Shown here piece after piece: positions 8,576 to 17,879 of a DNA stretch of 28,626 nt. Within the stretch, counting starts at the first letter, position 1. Each line of letters starts with the position of its first letter. This DNA is from Trachelipus rathkii. Taxonomy: Eukaryota; Arthropoda; Malacostraca; Isopoda; Trachelipodidae. A program made the position numbers and the translations under genes. Under the pieces are notes generated by a model, which saw only the letters and a program-made list of their open reading frames with translations, was not told where the DNA came from and ran no database searches. The stretch covers positions 12,501 to 41,126 of the forward strand of contig JABUQX010053201.1 of the NCBI GenBank assembly GCA_015478945.1. The letters are read 5' to 3'.

Positions 8576-9150
8576 GTTTTAAAACCTTTCTATCATCCGA
8601 ATCAAGTTTAGTTTATATCACCTTTATTTATTATTCTCGTTTCCGCTCTTGTGCACTAAATAACCGCCATCGAGCAGCTGCTAGTTGCAGTTATTGTTCT
8701 TCGTATCTGGACGATTCCACAAATCTCCTCGACACGCAAATTCATGAAACTCTTCTCCTTTCTCCTCTCTCTAAATGCCTCTATCGTGGAGCACATACTT
8801 ATGATTATGTAAGCGTTATTTCTTCCCTTGAGTTTAAAGGTATTTATAATTAATCTTTCTATCTTAACTCTCTCACTTTCTGTATGAAAGGTGCAATCTT
8901 TGGTCAAAAAATAAACTATACACCATGTTTCTTTGTTCCCTCATACAACTTTACACCCAGCATTTCATATGTCCTCTCTCCAATCTATATCCACTTTCCT
9001 CTCCTCTCTCTTCTGGTTCCCGACATCCTTCACCTCACCTTATCCGTCTTCGCCTTCTATCATCTCCACATCTCCCTCTGCTCCTTTCCTGTGATACGGC
9101 ACCCACATTTATTTTGGCCAATTTCATCTTTGTGAAAGTGGAATCCGTAA
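8576..9150 (-). mobile_element. LINE B endonuclease N-terminal domain (minus strand, decayed)
   Basis: The minus strand from 9150 downwards gives INVGAVSQERSRE, VKLYEGTKKHGV near 8910-8950, and then the open frame 8656-8907. That frame carries a VKIERLI..F.LKGRNNAYIIISMCSTIEAF block, corresponding to the V..I.LIW.K..l.g...N.isaYAPQ.g strands of RTE-like endonucleases. A frame-shifted RGDLWNRPDT near 8700-8725 corresponds to the GDLN..vG motif. Gene order matches the other LINE B pieces, so 9150 to 3505 is one broken minus-strand copy. The left boundary is uncertain by ~30 bp. Confidence 0.65.
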
Positions 9151-9400
9151 AGTTAGTAATTTTTTGATTCCCAAGTCCTAATCCATGAGTTGTGAATGGT
9201 TCTAAAGATGTTTTAAGGGTATTCAGTATGTATATATACGGAGTGTGAGGTATATTATATTATATTATTGTATATAATAGGTATATATTATATATTATAT
9301 ATATTAATATTATATATTATATAAGTATACTATATATATATATCATATATATAGGTATATATATATATATATTATACTAAATATATATCATGGCTGATAT
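9151..9400. repeat. TA-rich low-complexity DNA
   Basis: After about 60 bp of ordinary sequence, 9225-9400 is irregular TATATTA/TATATA repeat. No gene. Confidence 0.85.
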
Positions 9401-9950
9401 GATGTATTAATATGGAGGTTGGTTTACTTGTTACAGCAAAGTGTAGTAATATTTTGTGTTAACTCCATAATTATATTGTATAAATAGTATAGTATATATA
9501 TATATAGTTATACATATTATAGTATGTTTTTGTTAGTTAGTTTACTTTTTTTGTTTTGTATTTTATCTGTCAATGTATAGCGCGTGTAACCATATAAGAT
9601 CTGTTTTGTAAGTTGTATTGGTTATTAGGTATTTAGTATGAATTATTTTGTTGTGAGTGTTTATTTTGATTTATTTGTTGTTTAGTTGTTTATGTATTAG
9701 TGAGTTGGTATTATTGTATGTGTATCTTAGTATAAGTATTATGTTATATTTTATTAGTGCTATTTGGTGGATTATGTATTATATATAATGTGTTTGGCAG
9801 TTTTATTATTTATTTATTAGTGTATTTTTGTATTGTTGTTTTGTGTTTTTTATTATTGTTTATTTAGTTTTATGTTTAGTTATTTAGAGTTTTTGGTGGT
9901 TTAGTGTTTTTTTTAGTGTTTGTGAGGTTTGTTGGGTTTGTACTATATAT
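9401..9950. other. C-poor, T/G-rich non-coding block
   Basis: The plus strand is composed mostly of T, G and A with very few C over 9530-9950. Short runs such as TTGTTGTTTAG and TTTATTATTTATTTATTAG recur without a clear period. There is no open frame of note on either strand. Confidence 0.6.
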
Positions 9951-10513
9951 TATGGATAGTAGTATATGATAGGTATCATTATATAAATATATAGTTTAGT
10001 ATATATATATATATATGATATATACAGTATTATTATATATATTTTTATATATATATGTATATATTAGGTATTATTGTATATTATAGTATATATATTATAT
10101 ACGTATATTTATATTTATATATATATATACGTTTACAGTAATATATATATCTTATAGTATATATAATATATATATTATTTATTTAGGATATAGTAGTATT
10201 AGATGATATTTATTATATTGGTTTTGATGTTGATATTAAATATATAATTATATAACTTTAATTATATATATTATAGTATATATTATAGTATATATATATA
10301 TATAATAATACTTATATATTATATAATATATAGTAATCAGTAATATTATTATTATATAAATTATATATATATATATATTATGTATTATATATATAATATT
10401 ATATTAAGTAGTATGATATCATATATATATAATTATATATATTAATAGGAATAATATCTAAAATCCATATCTAAAAAATATGCTTAAATGAATACAACAG
10501 AAAGTATATATAT

Positions 10514-10557
<44 letters not shown>

Positions 10558-10590
10558 ATATATAGTATATATATATATATTGAGTTTGGA
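9951..10590. repeat. TA-rich low-complexity DNA with (AT)n tracts
   Basis: Long irregular TATATA/TATTATA repeat, with the cleanest (AT)n stretch at about 10518-10550. A short non-repetitive island lies at 10450-10503. The sequence is hard to assemble and unit counts should not be trusted. Confidence 0.9.
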
Positions 10591-11027
10591 CGAAAGTTGT
10601 TTTTCCTCTGAAATTTCTTCACTGAATACCTCAGATTAGTCTTGATTATTTTTTGTTTTTTTTAGTCGCCATAAAATGTACAAAGCGCTCTTGGTGATAG
10701 ATGCGTGTTTTTTTTAAGCAATTTGCCAAATTGAAATAAAATTATGAGTATCAGAAAATAAATTACATTAAGTGATAGTCATGGATACGGTTCAATTAAG
10801 GTTAGGTGCTGAGTTTAAGTTAGTTTATATATGATTTTATAACTTGTATATTTCTTTAATTAACTTCTTCGTATTACATTACCGTGTTGAAGCGACTTGA
10901 AAATTAATAATATATGCTATTTATGTTAAAAAAAAAAAAACTTCAATAAAGTCAAGCACACTTCAAAATTTTAACGTAATAATTACTTTTTCGGTAAAAG
11001 ATCGTACTGAATAACCATATTATTTAT
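10591..11027. other. Unassigned A/T-rich DNA left of the hAT element
   Basis: I see no coding signal or repeat here apart from short homopolymers (a 12-A run near 10930, T runs near 10655 and 10710). It is presumably the pre-insertion target region of the hAT element. Confidence 0.4.
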
Positions 11028-11200
11028 CATAGGCTGGGCATCGCCGGCAACGATTTCGGCTATTCGGCTAATCGGCTACGCCGCACTATTCATTCTTATA
11101 GCCGTAAAGTCGTAGCCGAAATTTTTTTAATTAGTCGACAAGCAACGACGCACTGCATTTTCCCGCGGCTATCGTTTCGGCTATTTGATTTTTTTAAAAT
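11028..11200 (+). repeat. hAT left terminal and subterminal repeats
   Basis: The terminal CATAGGCTGGGC is followed by ATTTCGGCTATTCGGCTAAT, then CGGCTACGCCG, TAGCCGTAAAG, GTAGCCGAAA and TTTCGGCTATTTG. Arrays of a short motif near the ends, in both orientations, are the usual transposase-binding sites of hAT elements. Confidence 0.8.
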
Positions 11201-11559
11201 TAATTAATTGAAGCCCTAACTCGTTCTCCCTGATGACTAAGTCACTTTCGAAAACGGTTTTAATATTGGTATGTAAAAAGCGTGTGCAGTTGGTAGTGAT
11301 AAGTGTGTGAATAATTATTTTCAGTCTTAGTTCTATACATACTAATAAGAAAAGCAAAAAGTAAAAGAAGAAAAGTGTCAACCTGTTTTAACGACCAGTT
11401 GTATTCAAAATTCCTTTGTGATTTCTTGTCATTTTATTATTTTACATAATTAGTGTATTATTATTATTCATGTTACTAAGTAATTAAGTAATAATATATT
11501 AATTTTACTAATTTACTGATTAGTAGTTAAAAAGTTATCAAGGTAATTAATTTTTTTGA

Positions 11560-11614
11560 TATATAATTATATATGAACAAATATAATAAATATATAGATA
11601 TATATATAGTATAT

Positions 11615-11646
<32 letters not shown>

Positions 11647-11890
11647 GATTAGTATATATAATATATATATATGACTATATATATAATATAATAATATATA
11701 TAGTATGAATATATAATATATATATAATATATAATATATAATATAAATATATATATATATATATTATATTATATATATTATATAATATATATATTATTAT
11801 ATATAAATATTTATATATATTATATATGATATTATATATGTGTATATATATTATATATAATATATAGTATTATTATATTATATTAATTAA
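11560..11890. repeat. TA-rich microsatellite inside the hAT element
   Basis: About 330 bp of irregular TATATA/TATTATA repeat, placed between the left subterminal region and the first recognisable coding blocks. Confidence 0.95.
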
Positions 11891-12898
11891 ATTAGATTAA
11901 TTATTTATCAATAGCTGAATTATTTAATTAAATTAATAATGTATAAAGTATAAACATTAAAATTATTTAAAAAATTAATATACATTGTGATAAGGTTGTA
12001 TCGACTTAGGTACCAAGTGTTGTCTGGAGACAGTTCAGCCGCTGCCAGTAGTAGTTTAAGGAGCAGCTCTCCCATTTTAAATGAATGCTTGGTCATGGAC
12101 AGCCAAAGATCTCTTACTGATGTCGCTGGTACTTGCTGTAACCCTATTATTGTGAGGAAGAGCGAAGGGATGTCGTCTTGTGGAAGCCTAAGGCCAAGAA
12201 ACTCAACGAGGCAATCCGTCTAAACGAGTGTAAAAGCTATTTGCTCCACTATGTTGAGATTTAATAGTGTGAACTCGCCTCATGGTCTGATAGTTGTGTA
12301 AAGGACTAAGAGATAAAGACTAATAGACATAGTAATAGAGAGTAAATTGACTATAAAAGTATCCAACATTAATCTTTAAGATAAAATCTAGTAAATTATA
12401 CTTTTTTGTGTTGGTGGATAGTTGTGTTGCGTATTGTGATTTTGATACATTTTAAATTGAATTAATATAGTCAATTATTCAAAAAAATTAATAACTTCTT
12501 ATTTTTTCAAGTTTCTTCATCTTTGAAAAAATTTTTGAGGACTGAATTATAAAGCTTGATGGCGTGTCTCTTAGGAGATTCACACACTGGTGTTTTGCCA
12601 GAGTGTAAACATCTCTGCCCTTCAAAGTGGAAGTAAGGTGGCTTTCCTACTATGCACCCAGAACAAGGTTCCCACCCAAGCTAGCTATTATCATTACATG
12701 TCAAGTTTGTAAATAATATTATTAATTTAATAATTTAGATAAGATGCAACAAATCAACTAACTGGTGTTGGCTAGTTAATTAGTTATTAAGATTTAAACA
12801 CTCTTGTGTAAAGTCTTGATACTTTTATGTACAATTTTATGGCAAAAGAAAGTTAAAAAAATTTTAAAGATTAAATTTGTATTATATTTATATACCAG
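11891..12898. other. hAT 5' region with possible N-terminal exon remnants
   Basis: Two less AT-rich islands (about 11990-12240 and 12550-12690) stand out in AT-rich DNA, as exons do elsewhere in this element. The first includes a 78-codon Ser-rich open frame (11987-12223). I could not find the BED zinc-finger pattern (C-x2-C ... H-x3-H) in them, so I do not call them exons. Confidence 0.35.
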
Positions 12899-13090
12899 AT
12901 GCACAATGGCCTTCCCCCTCACCTCTCTGCAGCCATTGAAGGCTTAGCAAGCTGCGGTTCCCCGCTACTCCAGCTCAAGGTGAGTGAGTCCTGCGCAAGC
13001 GTCAGATGTCTCTGGATGAGAGCTTCGGTCAAAGTTCAGCAAGCAGAGAGCAAGACAAGGTGTACAGACCAGGTGAAAAATTCAGATTAA
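12899..13090 (+). pseudogene. hAT transposase remnant, region before the catalytic core
   Basis: In one frame the second half reads RQMSLDESFGQSSASREQDK, the kind of low-complexity linker with Q, S and F that follows the BED finger in hAT transposases (for example QxSLxxxF...S). The first half is a GC-richer open stretch from an ATG at 12899. Assignment depends on position within the hAT element and weak similarity, so it is tentative. Confidence 0.45.
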
Positions 13091-13344
13091 CATGATAGTA
13101 GTTTACTAAAGTAATAGTCCGGATTTTTTCTTATAGCACACTGTGCCAAGTAACATAGTTTCATCTTTTTTAATAAATATTTTTATTAGGGGCAGTTTTT
13201 TAAAAATAATTCCATGATTCTAAACAATATTTATTTATTGAAAATATGGTATTAGATTCAATCATCTATGGGTAAGTCTTATCATACGTACACGAAGGAG
13301 ATGACCCAAATCAAGAGAAAACAGGTTTTCATCCCAGCCTCAAA

Positions 13345-13535
13345 AGGTAAGACCAAATCAAAGAAATATGGAACCTTATGAATAATCGTAAGACTTTATT
13401 GATAAACAACCTCTTCCACCAGAAGTGGGTGGCCACTACGGCCGACGTCTGGACCGCGCACAACAGTAGTTCGTCAGAATGACAGGCCAATGGTGACATT
13501 CATTTGACAACCAATTATTATTGCCAAGGGATTAG
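13345..13535 (+). pseudogene. hAT transposase block 1: first catalytic Asp region
   Basis: From 13360 one frame reads KEIWNLMNNRKTLLINNLFH and then KWVATTADVWTAHNSSS. VATTADVWT (Thr-Thr-Ala-Asp at 13435-13446) is the hallmark motif of hAT transposases carrying the first Asp of the catalytic DDE triad. A TGA at 13480-13482 breaks the frame, and the match resumes in another frame with MTGQW and HSFDNQ. A GT donor (GGTAAG) is at 13536. Confidence 0.8.
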
Positions 13536-13658
13536 GTAAGAAAATAAAAATTAAATGTTTTTCTCTTTTTATACCTTAGTCTCATAACCATAAGAACATA
13601 TGAAGGTTGTAAATATTATTTAATTTAACAGACTAAAACAATAAAATTATTGTCTTAG
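13536..13658 (+). other. Probable intron in the hAT transposase
   Basis: AT-rich 123-bp stretch starting GTAAGA and ending in a pyrimidine-containing TTGTCTTAG acceptor. Homology stops before it (QLLLPRD) and resumes after it (ERQTHPVTGKLI, equivalent to the GRHTxxxIA block). An alternative acceptor CAG ends at 13631. Confidence 0.55.
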
Positions 13659-13931
13659 GAAAGGCAAACTCACCCAGTTACTGGGAAACTAATCACATTT
13701 TAGATTTGTCATGTCGAGTATTTTTGCTATTCCACGGTAAGGTGAAGGCCCACTACGACAATGGCACTCAACTACGTGCAGCCTTCATACCCTTTGGTGA
13801 GTCCATACTTCATACCTAGAGAACCTTCCTATGTGACCTATTATTCCTGAGACTGGAGATTGTTGATCTCGCAGGAAGCTCCTGAGGGCTGATGGACAAC
13901 CAACTCTGGCCGCCTCAATCACCGCGTGCAG
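13659..13931 (+). pseudogene. hAT transposase block 2: second catalytic Asp region
   Basis: After frame shifts the sequence reads FHGKVKAHYDNGTQLRAAF (DNG at 13757-13765), equivalent to the K.....TDNGSNFVKAF motif that carries the second catalytic Asp in hAT transposases. A further FGE follows. Toward the end, LWPPQSPRA corresponds to the LPPHxRCA block. The acidic insert usual between them is degraded. Confidence 0.8.
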
Positions 13932-14089
13932 GTACTGTAGAATTCGCGAAAAGTAGTGCCTAAATCTTACTATTATTATTAAATTAATATTATTGATATT
14001 ACTAAGTATTAACCAATAAAGATTTGTCATTTAAGATTTAACTAATAATTATTTTTGAATTTCTTGAATTAAATATCTTATTGTTTCAG
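13932..14089 (+). other. Intron in the hAT transposase (frame-preserving)
   Basis: 158 bp of AT-rich DNA with GTACTG donor and TTGTTTCAG acceptor. Joining 13931 to 14090 fuses PPQSPRA in frame to VLTTLNLLAKTD, which is exactly the arrangement PPHxRCAxHTLNLxAxTD of hAT transposases. The same conserved peptide is split by the intron, so this is a strong splice prediction. Confidence 0.75.
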
Positions 14090-14282
14090 TGCTCACAACA
14101 CTCAATCTGTTGGCGAAAACAGATGTGAGTGATATACAGGGCTGGAGCAAGGGGCTCACAGTGGAGGAGAACCATAGCTAAGATCCAGGCCTGTGGAACC
14201 TTCAGAACAAGGCCCCAGTGTGGCCAACCAGATCAAGATTGGTCGCCAAAAGAAAACTGAAGACTCTTGTGGTGACAATATA
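14090..14282 (+). pseudogene. hAT transposase block 3: TLNL motif region
   Basis: One frame reads TLNLLAKTDVSDIQGWSKGL and then VEENHS before a TAA. TLNLxAxxD is the conserved block after the HxRCAxH cluster in hAT transposases. The remaining codons are frame-shifted (NKAPVWPTRSRLVAKRK, near KxxxxRKxxLxxP). GTATGT at 14283 is a donor. Confidence 0.75.
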
Positions 14283-14402
14283 GTATGTTACTTAAAAAAA
14301 GAAATTTTAGCGTAAGAGAATTGTTGCTGATTAATTATAGACAAGTTCATTTTATAAGTTTTTTGATATTTTATATAAACGTTATATTTTTATTTTCTGC
14401 AG
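14283..14402 (+). other. Probable intron in the hAT transposase
   Basis: 120 bp, AT-rich, with GTATGT donor and TATTTTCTGCAG acceptor. It sits just before the TRWNSxYD block, part of which appears to span the junction (ATA then GATGG). Confidence 0.7.
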
Positions 14403-14536
14403 ATGGAGACTCCCTATATGATAGTGTGATGGTCCTTCTGGAGGGTTTAAGGGTCGAAAACCAAATGGATGCCATAAACACCAGTCCTCGTCAAGCAGCC
14501 CAAGGGAGGTCCCCCTCTCACAGAGGGTAACTACAG
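14403..14536 (+). pseudogene. hAT transposase block 4: RW-SLYDSV region
   Basis: Across the splice junction an R-W pair is followed after a one-base shift by DSLYDSVMVLLEGLRVENQM, matching TRWNSxYDxVxxLL, the conserved block of the hAT insertion domain. The frame runs to a stop at 14528-14530. GTAAAT at 14537 is a donor. Confidence 0.75.
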
Positions 14537-15249
14537 GTAAATATAAGAATTTTAAATAGCAATATGCTGTTCTTTAATATTTCTTATTTATAATTTAATA
14601 AATTTTGATAAGAGTTTAAATCTCCTCACAAATCCCAATACCCCCTCCATTAATCCTGTCTGTCACCGTGTAACCATCGTCTTGCTTGGCCCAATCATCA
14701 TATCGCTACTTCCGTAAACAATGCTCTAACTGAATATATCCACCTTATTTTGTCGGTCGTATTCCGACAGGCATAAACACTCTCCAGTGTGCTCTTTATT
14801 ACACTTTCTTAACCAATATGAGTGTTCTCGCTCACCTTCTCTCACGATTGTCCATTCCATGTTTAATAATCGTTGTTGAACAGTCATCTGGCTGTATACA
14901 CCTTATTTAATATTCATATAATTACCTCAACGTGCCCCCTGCTATCCATGGGCTCGATCCTTTCAACAAAAAATCCTCAATCAAATGGCAGTTCCTTTTC
15001 CCTTACCGACCCGCAAGACTCAGTCACTCATAGATAAACCGGTTCTCTATCTTATCCAATCATCCTATAGCTGACATCAGAACGCCCTCAAATTGTCCAT
15101 CTGTACAACCCTCACCTCTTGATGCTATTTCGCCTATTTCCATTACAGATGTACCAGTCGCTCTCGTCTCCTCCGTATTTTATTTAATAGATCAATTTAT
15201 GCCTTACGTAACTAAGCACTATTATTAGTTAATTTTTCATCTCTTTCAG
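14537..15249 (+). other. Probable long intron in the hAT transposase
   Basis: 713 bp bounded by a GTAAAT donor and an ATCTCTTTCAG acceptor. Conserved coding sequence is seen on both sides and not within it. The interior, 14620-15180, is unusually C/T-rich on the plus strand compared with the other introns, so it may contain a further insertion that I cannot identify. Confidence 0.55.
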
Positions 15250-16060
15250 GTCAGGACGAGTACACTATTGGTCATGCAGTCTGTGTCGCACGTGTCTTGA
15301 GTATGCTTTCAGGGAGAAAACGGGCATACTAGGGCATCCCTACTGACCCCACTTTGGTTATGAAGACCAGTCCTTGAGGAGAAGAGTGAAAATACTCTTC
15401 CTCTTGTGTATGCAAGGCCACTAGTACATGCCCTCCTCAGTGGCTTATGAAAAGAAGTTTGGCCACCTCTTTCAGATTAGGGGGTTCTCCTTATGGCCAC
15501 TGCCCTTCGCCCCTCCTTCACCCTTAAGGCCCTAGAAAGCATTGCACCTTACATGGTGGAGGAGATCGGGGACAGGATTACTCGGAAGATGGGGACTCCA
15601 TCAAACCCACTGAGAACAGCAGCAGCGTCAGCTTGCGCAGCCACGAAATTGAACCCCACAATTCAGACGTGCATCCTATTTGGTCAGTGACAATTGTTTC
15701 TAGAGTATTGTGACGTCAGAGCAACCAGCAATAGGATGGTGGAAATTGTCATTACGCAAGTCATGGAGGAGTGGCGTGCCTCTCTCAAGAAGAGCCGAGT
15801 CTGTTCCTGGTTTGCCCCAACCACGATAGGGAGACTATGTGGATAGATCTTATTTATAAATTCATATAATACCTCCCATGCGTTCCTCAGTCATGCAGCT
15901 GTGGAGAGTGCTTCATCGCGGTGGGTACACCTCAGGCGCAAGAGGCTATTCGTCTTTGAAGGAGAATTAAGGTTTTAGTGACGCTTCTTTTCCTCAAAGG
16001 GAAATATGGAACCTCCTGCAGGAAGTGATTAGCCTAGAGGAGCATGGAGGAGAAGAAAGG
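15250..16060 (+). pseudogene. hAT transposase block 5: third catalytic region and dimerisation domain
   Basis: After the acceptor the sequence reads QDEYT.VMQSV, then LPLVYARPLVHALLSGL, KKFGHLF in a shifted frame, and from 15493 MATALRPSFTLKALESIAPY, which matches the LxATALHPxFKLxxL block. It ends with RLCG.ILFINSYNTS and AAVESASS (15895 on) with RRKRLFVFEGELRF. These correspond to the YNTxxPSSAAVERLFS and KRNRLSDxNFExLLFLKxN of the C-terminal dimerisation domain (hAT_C). The catalytic Glu-Arg position in AAVER is AAVES here. There are at least four frameshifts. Confidence 0.8.
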
Positions 16061-16211
16061 CCTATAGCTATGAAAGTTATTAACTATTTATGTACTGTGT
16101 AACATTTAATAAAAAATTAATATAAATCTGTTTTTACTATCTTTAAATAAAGGTTTAAATATGTACAAGGCATCTTTCGTTACGCGCAAATGTTTATCTT
16201 TGTGAATTTAG
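16061..16211. other. hAT 3' untranslated region
   Basis: AT-rich DNA between the end of transposase homology and the right subterminal motifs. AATAAA occurs at 16108-16113 (AATAAAAAAT) and again near 16146, either of which could have served as a polyadenylation signal. Confidence 0.4.
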
Positions 16212-16394
16212 ATTGCGGTACTGGCCGTAGTGATTAGCCCGAATAGTCCGCATAGTTTAAGCCGCATTGCTGAGGTTTTCTAAAAATGCAGTCGGCTTAG
16301 CCGAACGTACGCACTAATTTTAGGTGGCAAAGCCTCTGATTGAGCCGATTGACGACTCTCTCTGAAAAATTATATTGTCCGCGCCCAAGCTCTG
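16212..16394 (-). repeat. hAT right subterminal and terminal repeats
   Basis: Contains GGCCGTAG, TTAGCCCGAATAG, AAGCCGCA, TCGGCTTAGCCGAACG and GAGCCGATT, the same motif family as the left end, then the terminal GCCCAAGCTCTG, inverted partner of CATAGGCTGGGC at the left end. Confidence 0.75.
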
Positions 16395-16600
16395 AATTTA
16401 TAATATATAATATATAGTATATATATAATATATATAATATATATAGTATATATATATATACTATATTATGGAAAAATTATGAATATAGTATATATAAAGA
16501 TAAATATATTGTTGATATAGATAGTATATATAGATATTTATATTATATATATATGTATATATATATATTATTTATATAAGTAGTATGTGCCTTTGTATTG
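16395..16600. repeat. TA-rich microsatellite right of the hAT element
   Basis: Irregular TATATA repeat from about 16398 to 16580. No coding signal. It indicates that the hAT element inserted beside, or within, TA-rich DNA. Confidence 0.9.
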
Positions 16601-16742
16601 CAGTGCCTTTTTGATATGTAAGGAATAGAGCTAAAGTCTGAAACTCTGGTATATCGGCTTATTGTGTGTGATAACAGCTGATCAACACATCACAAAATTT
16701 CAAGTCTCTAGGATGTAGTATAGGGGTACCTCTCCCTGAGAG

Positions 16743-16757
16743 CGTAGCTCAGCTACG
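16743..16757. repeat. Perfect palindrome CGTAGCT-C-AGCTACG
   Basis: Seven-base arms around one central base. It resembles a tRNA A-box core (TAGCTCAGC), but no tRNA can be folded around it. Confidence 0.8.
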
Positions 16758-16913
16758 ATCGCGGTTAATGCCCTTTTGGCTTTCCAATCCGAGATTGAGT
16801 TAACCCTGACGTCTCCCAATCGAGTAAGGTGTTTCGATGCGCGTGAGAGAGAAGAGCGCGCAGCGCATACACATTACACAGCAAATGTTATATTAATATT
16901 CTATTACGTCGAA

Positions 16914-16936
16914 ATTCGATTCCCGAGGAATCGAAT
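16914..16936. repeat. Perfect 10-bp hairpin ATTCGATTCC / GGAATCGAAT
   Basis: The two ten-base arms flank a three-base CGA loop. The left arm includes a sequence close to a tRNA B-box (TTCGATTCC). Confidence 0.85.
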
Positions 16937-17219
16937 CGGATCGAGAAGAGATTTTTCACCGCATTCCGTACTTTGCTTTCCGCCGCGGTTTATTCTTCCA
17001 CATCCGGTTCAGACCTCAATTTATATCTACAGGGTTAGTAGTTATCGTATCGTGCTATTCAAATTTGGAGGGGGGTTAGATGTGGAGCGTAACCTATGCG
17101 TATTAGCGAAGTTACTATCCCCGTGGGTCCCATAAAAAATTAAATTTGTTCTATGTTTTGGCGGCAACTTTTCCAGATGTATTGCTCTAGAATATTATTG
17201 TGTGTGGATCTGAGGAGTT

Positions 17220-17242
17220 GGCTCCAGCCCGGTGCTGGAGCC
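17220..17242. repeat. Perfect 9-bp hairpin GGCTCCAGC / GCTGGAGCC
   Basis: Nine-base stem with a CCGGT loop, GC-rich in an AT-rich setting. The right-arm partner (about 28436-28470) is present but its stem is degraded. Confidence 0.85.
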
Positions 17243-17614
17243 GCTGCGGTGCCAATTTAATAAACATTTCGTATACACAAAATTGTGTGTGTTTATATGG
17301 GTAATCGAGGTCGTAGAGTTCGAATGTGATGGTTATAAGTCCATTTAGGGTGTCTAGGACTCCCACAGCAGGGGGATCCCCAAACATTAAATATGACGTA
17401 GAAAGCCTGAACTTCGGTCATTACACTATCAATATAAGTGTATCCCACTCGCTGTACGATCGATATTAGTCTAGCCCCATTAGCGCCACTCCACGGGGAT
17501 TTCCTGGACCTCCCAAACTGACAATCATTATACATAGGACATGAAACTCAGCTATCAATAACCTGCATCATATAAAGTGCGCACCATGCGTATATGGGGT
17601 TAAATAACGTTTAT

Positions 17615-17636
17615 CACACCCCAGACTGCGGGTGTG
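17615..17636. repeat. Hairpin CACACCC / GGGTGTG
   Basis: Seven-base stem with an eight-base loop, in the left arm. The corresponding right-arm sequence near 28029-28050 pairs less well. Confidence 0.7.
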
Positions 17637-17879
17637 CTCAACTCATATCAAGAAATTAACATATGAAGACTGCAATCTTGGTATACCACAAGGTGGCTTT
17701 TTGTTTTTTCTATCCCTCGGGATTCATGATTAAGAAAAAAAGAAAAATTAAAACTTAAAAACCATGAAAATTAAACTACAAATAATAAAATTAAAAATTT
17801 TTAAAATATCTTAGCATTAAACATATTTTATTCTTTTCTAAGTTTATAACTTAAAAAATATTACGTTTTGTAATGTAAA

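Larger units (their letters stand above)
11028..16394 (+). mobile_element. hAT DNA transposon, about 5.4 kb, inactive
   Basis: The left end starts CATAGGCTGGGC (11028). The right end, read inward on the minus strand, starts CAGAGCTTGGGC (16394), so ten of twelve positions agree; both begin with CA as hAT ends do. Both ends carry subterminal clusters of CGGCTA/TAGCCG/GCCGAA (11055-11200 and 16214-16345). Flanking 8-mers TTATTTAT (11020-11027) and GAATTTAT (16394-16401, overlapping the last base) agree at six positions, an imperfect candidate for the 8-bp hAT target duplication. Inside, a transposase with hAT motifs can be read on the plus strand. The AT-rich interior (11560-11890) holds a microsatellite. 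Confidence 0.85.
16601..17074. other. Unassigned DNA with a cluster of palindromes
   Basis: Ordinary-composition DNA with no clear gene. The 119-codon frame 16776-17135 has no recognisable motif, and its codons run through a perfect hairpin. It borders the giant inverted repeat and may be an outer continuation of its left arm; the right partner would lie beyond the window end. Palindromes at 16743-16757 and 16914-16936 are listed separately. Confidence 0.4.

Noticed and set aside
8355..8576. 73-codon Ser/Leu-rich open frame
   Set aside because: It is a translation of the (CT)n microsatellite.
11987..12223. 78-codon frame as a BED zinc-finger exon of the hAT transposase
   Set aside because: The cysteine and histidine spacing of a BED finger is not present; position alone is not enough.
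16741..16936. Possible tRNA or tRNA-derived SINE head, with A-box-like TAGCTCAGC and B-box-like TTCGATTCC
   Set aside because: The two boxes are about 165 bp apart, no cloverleaf can be drawn, and both boxes fall inside perfect palindromes that explain them otherwise.
16776..17135. 119-codon plus-strand open frame
   Set aside because: No recognisable domain. It crosses a perfect hairpin and the edge of the giant inverted repeat, and the frame is not conserved in the right arm.
17187..17535. Overlapping minus-strand frames of 66 and 80 codons in the left arm
   Set aside because: The corresponding right-arm sequence does not keep either frame open, so there is no sign of coding constraint.
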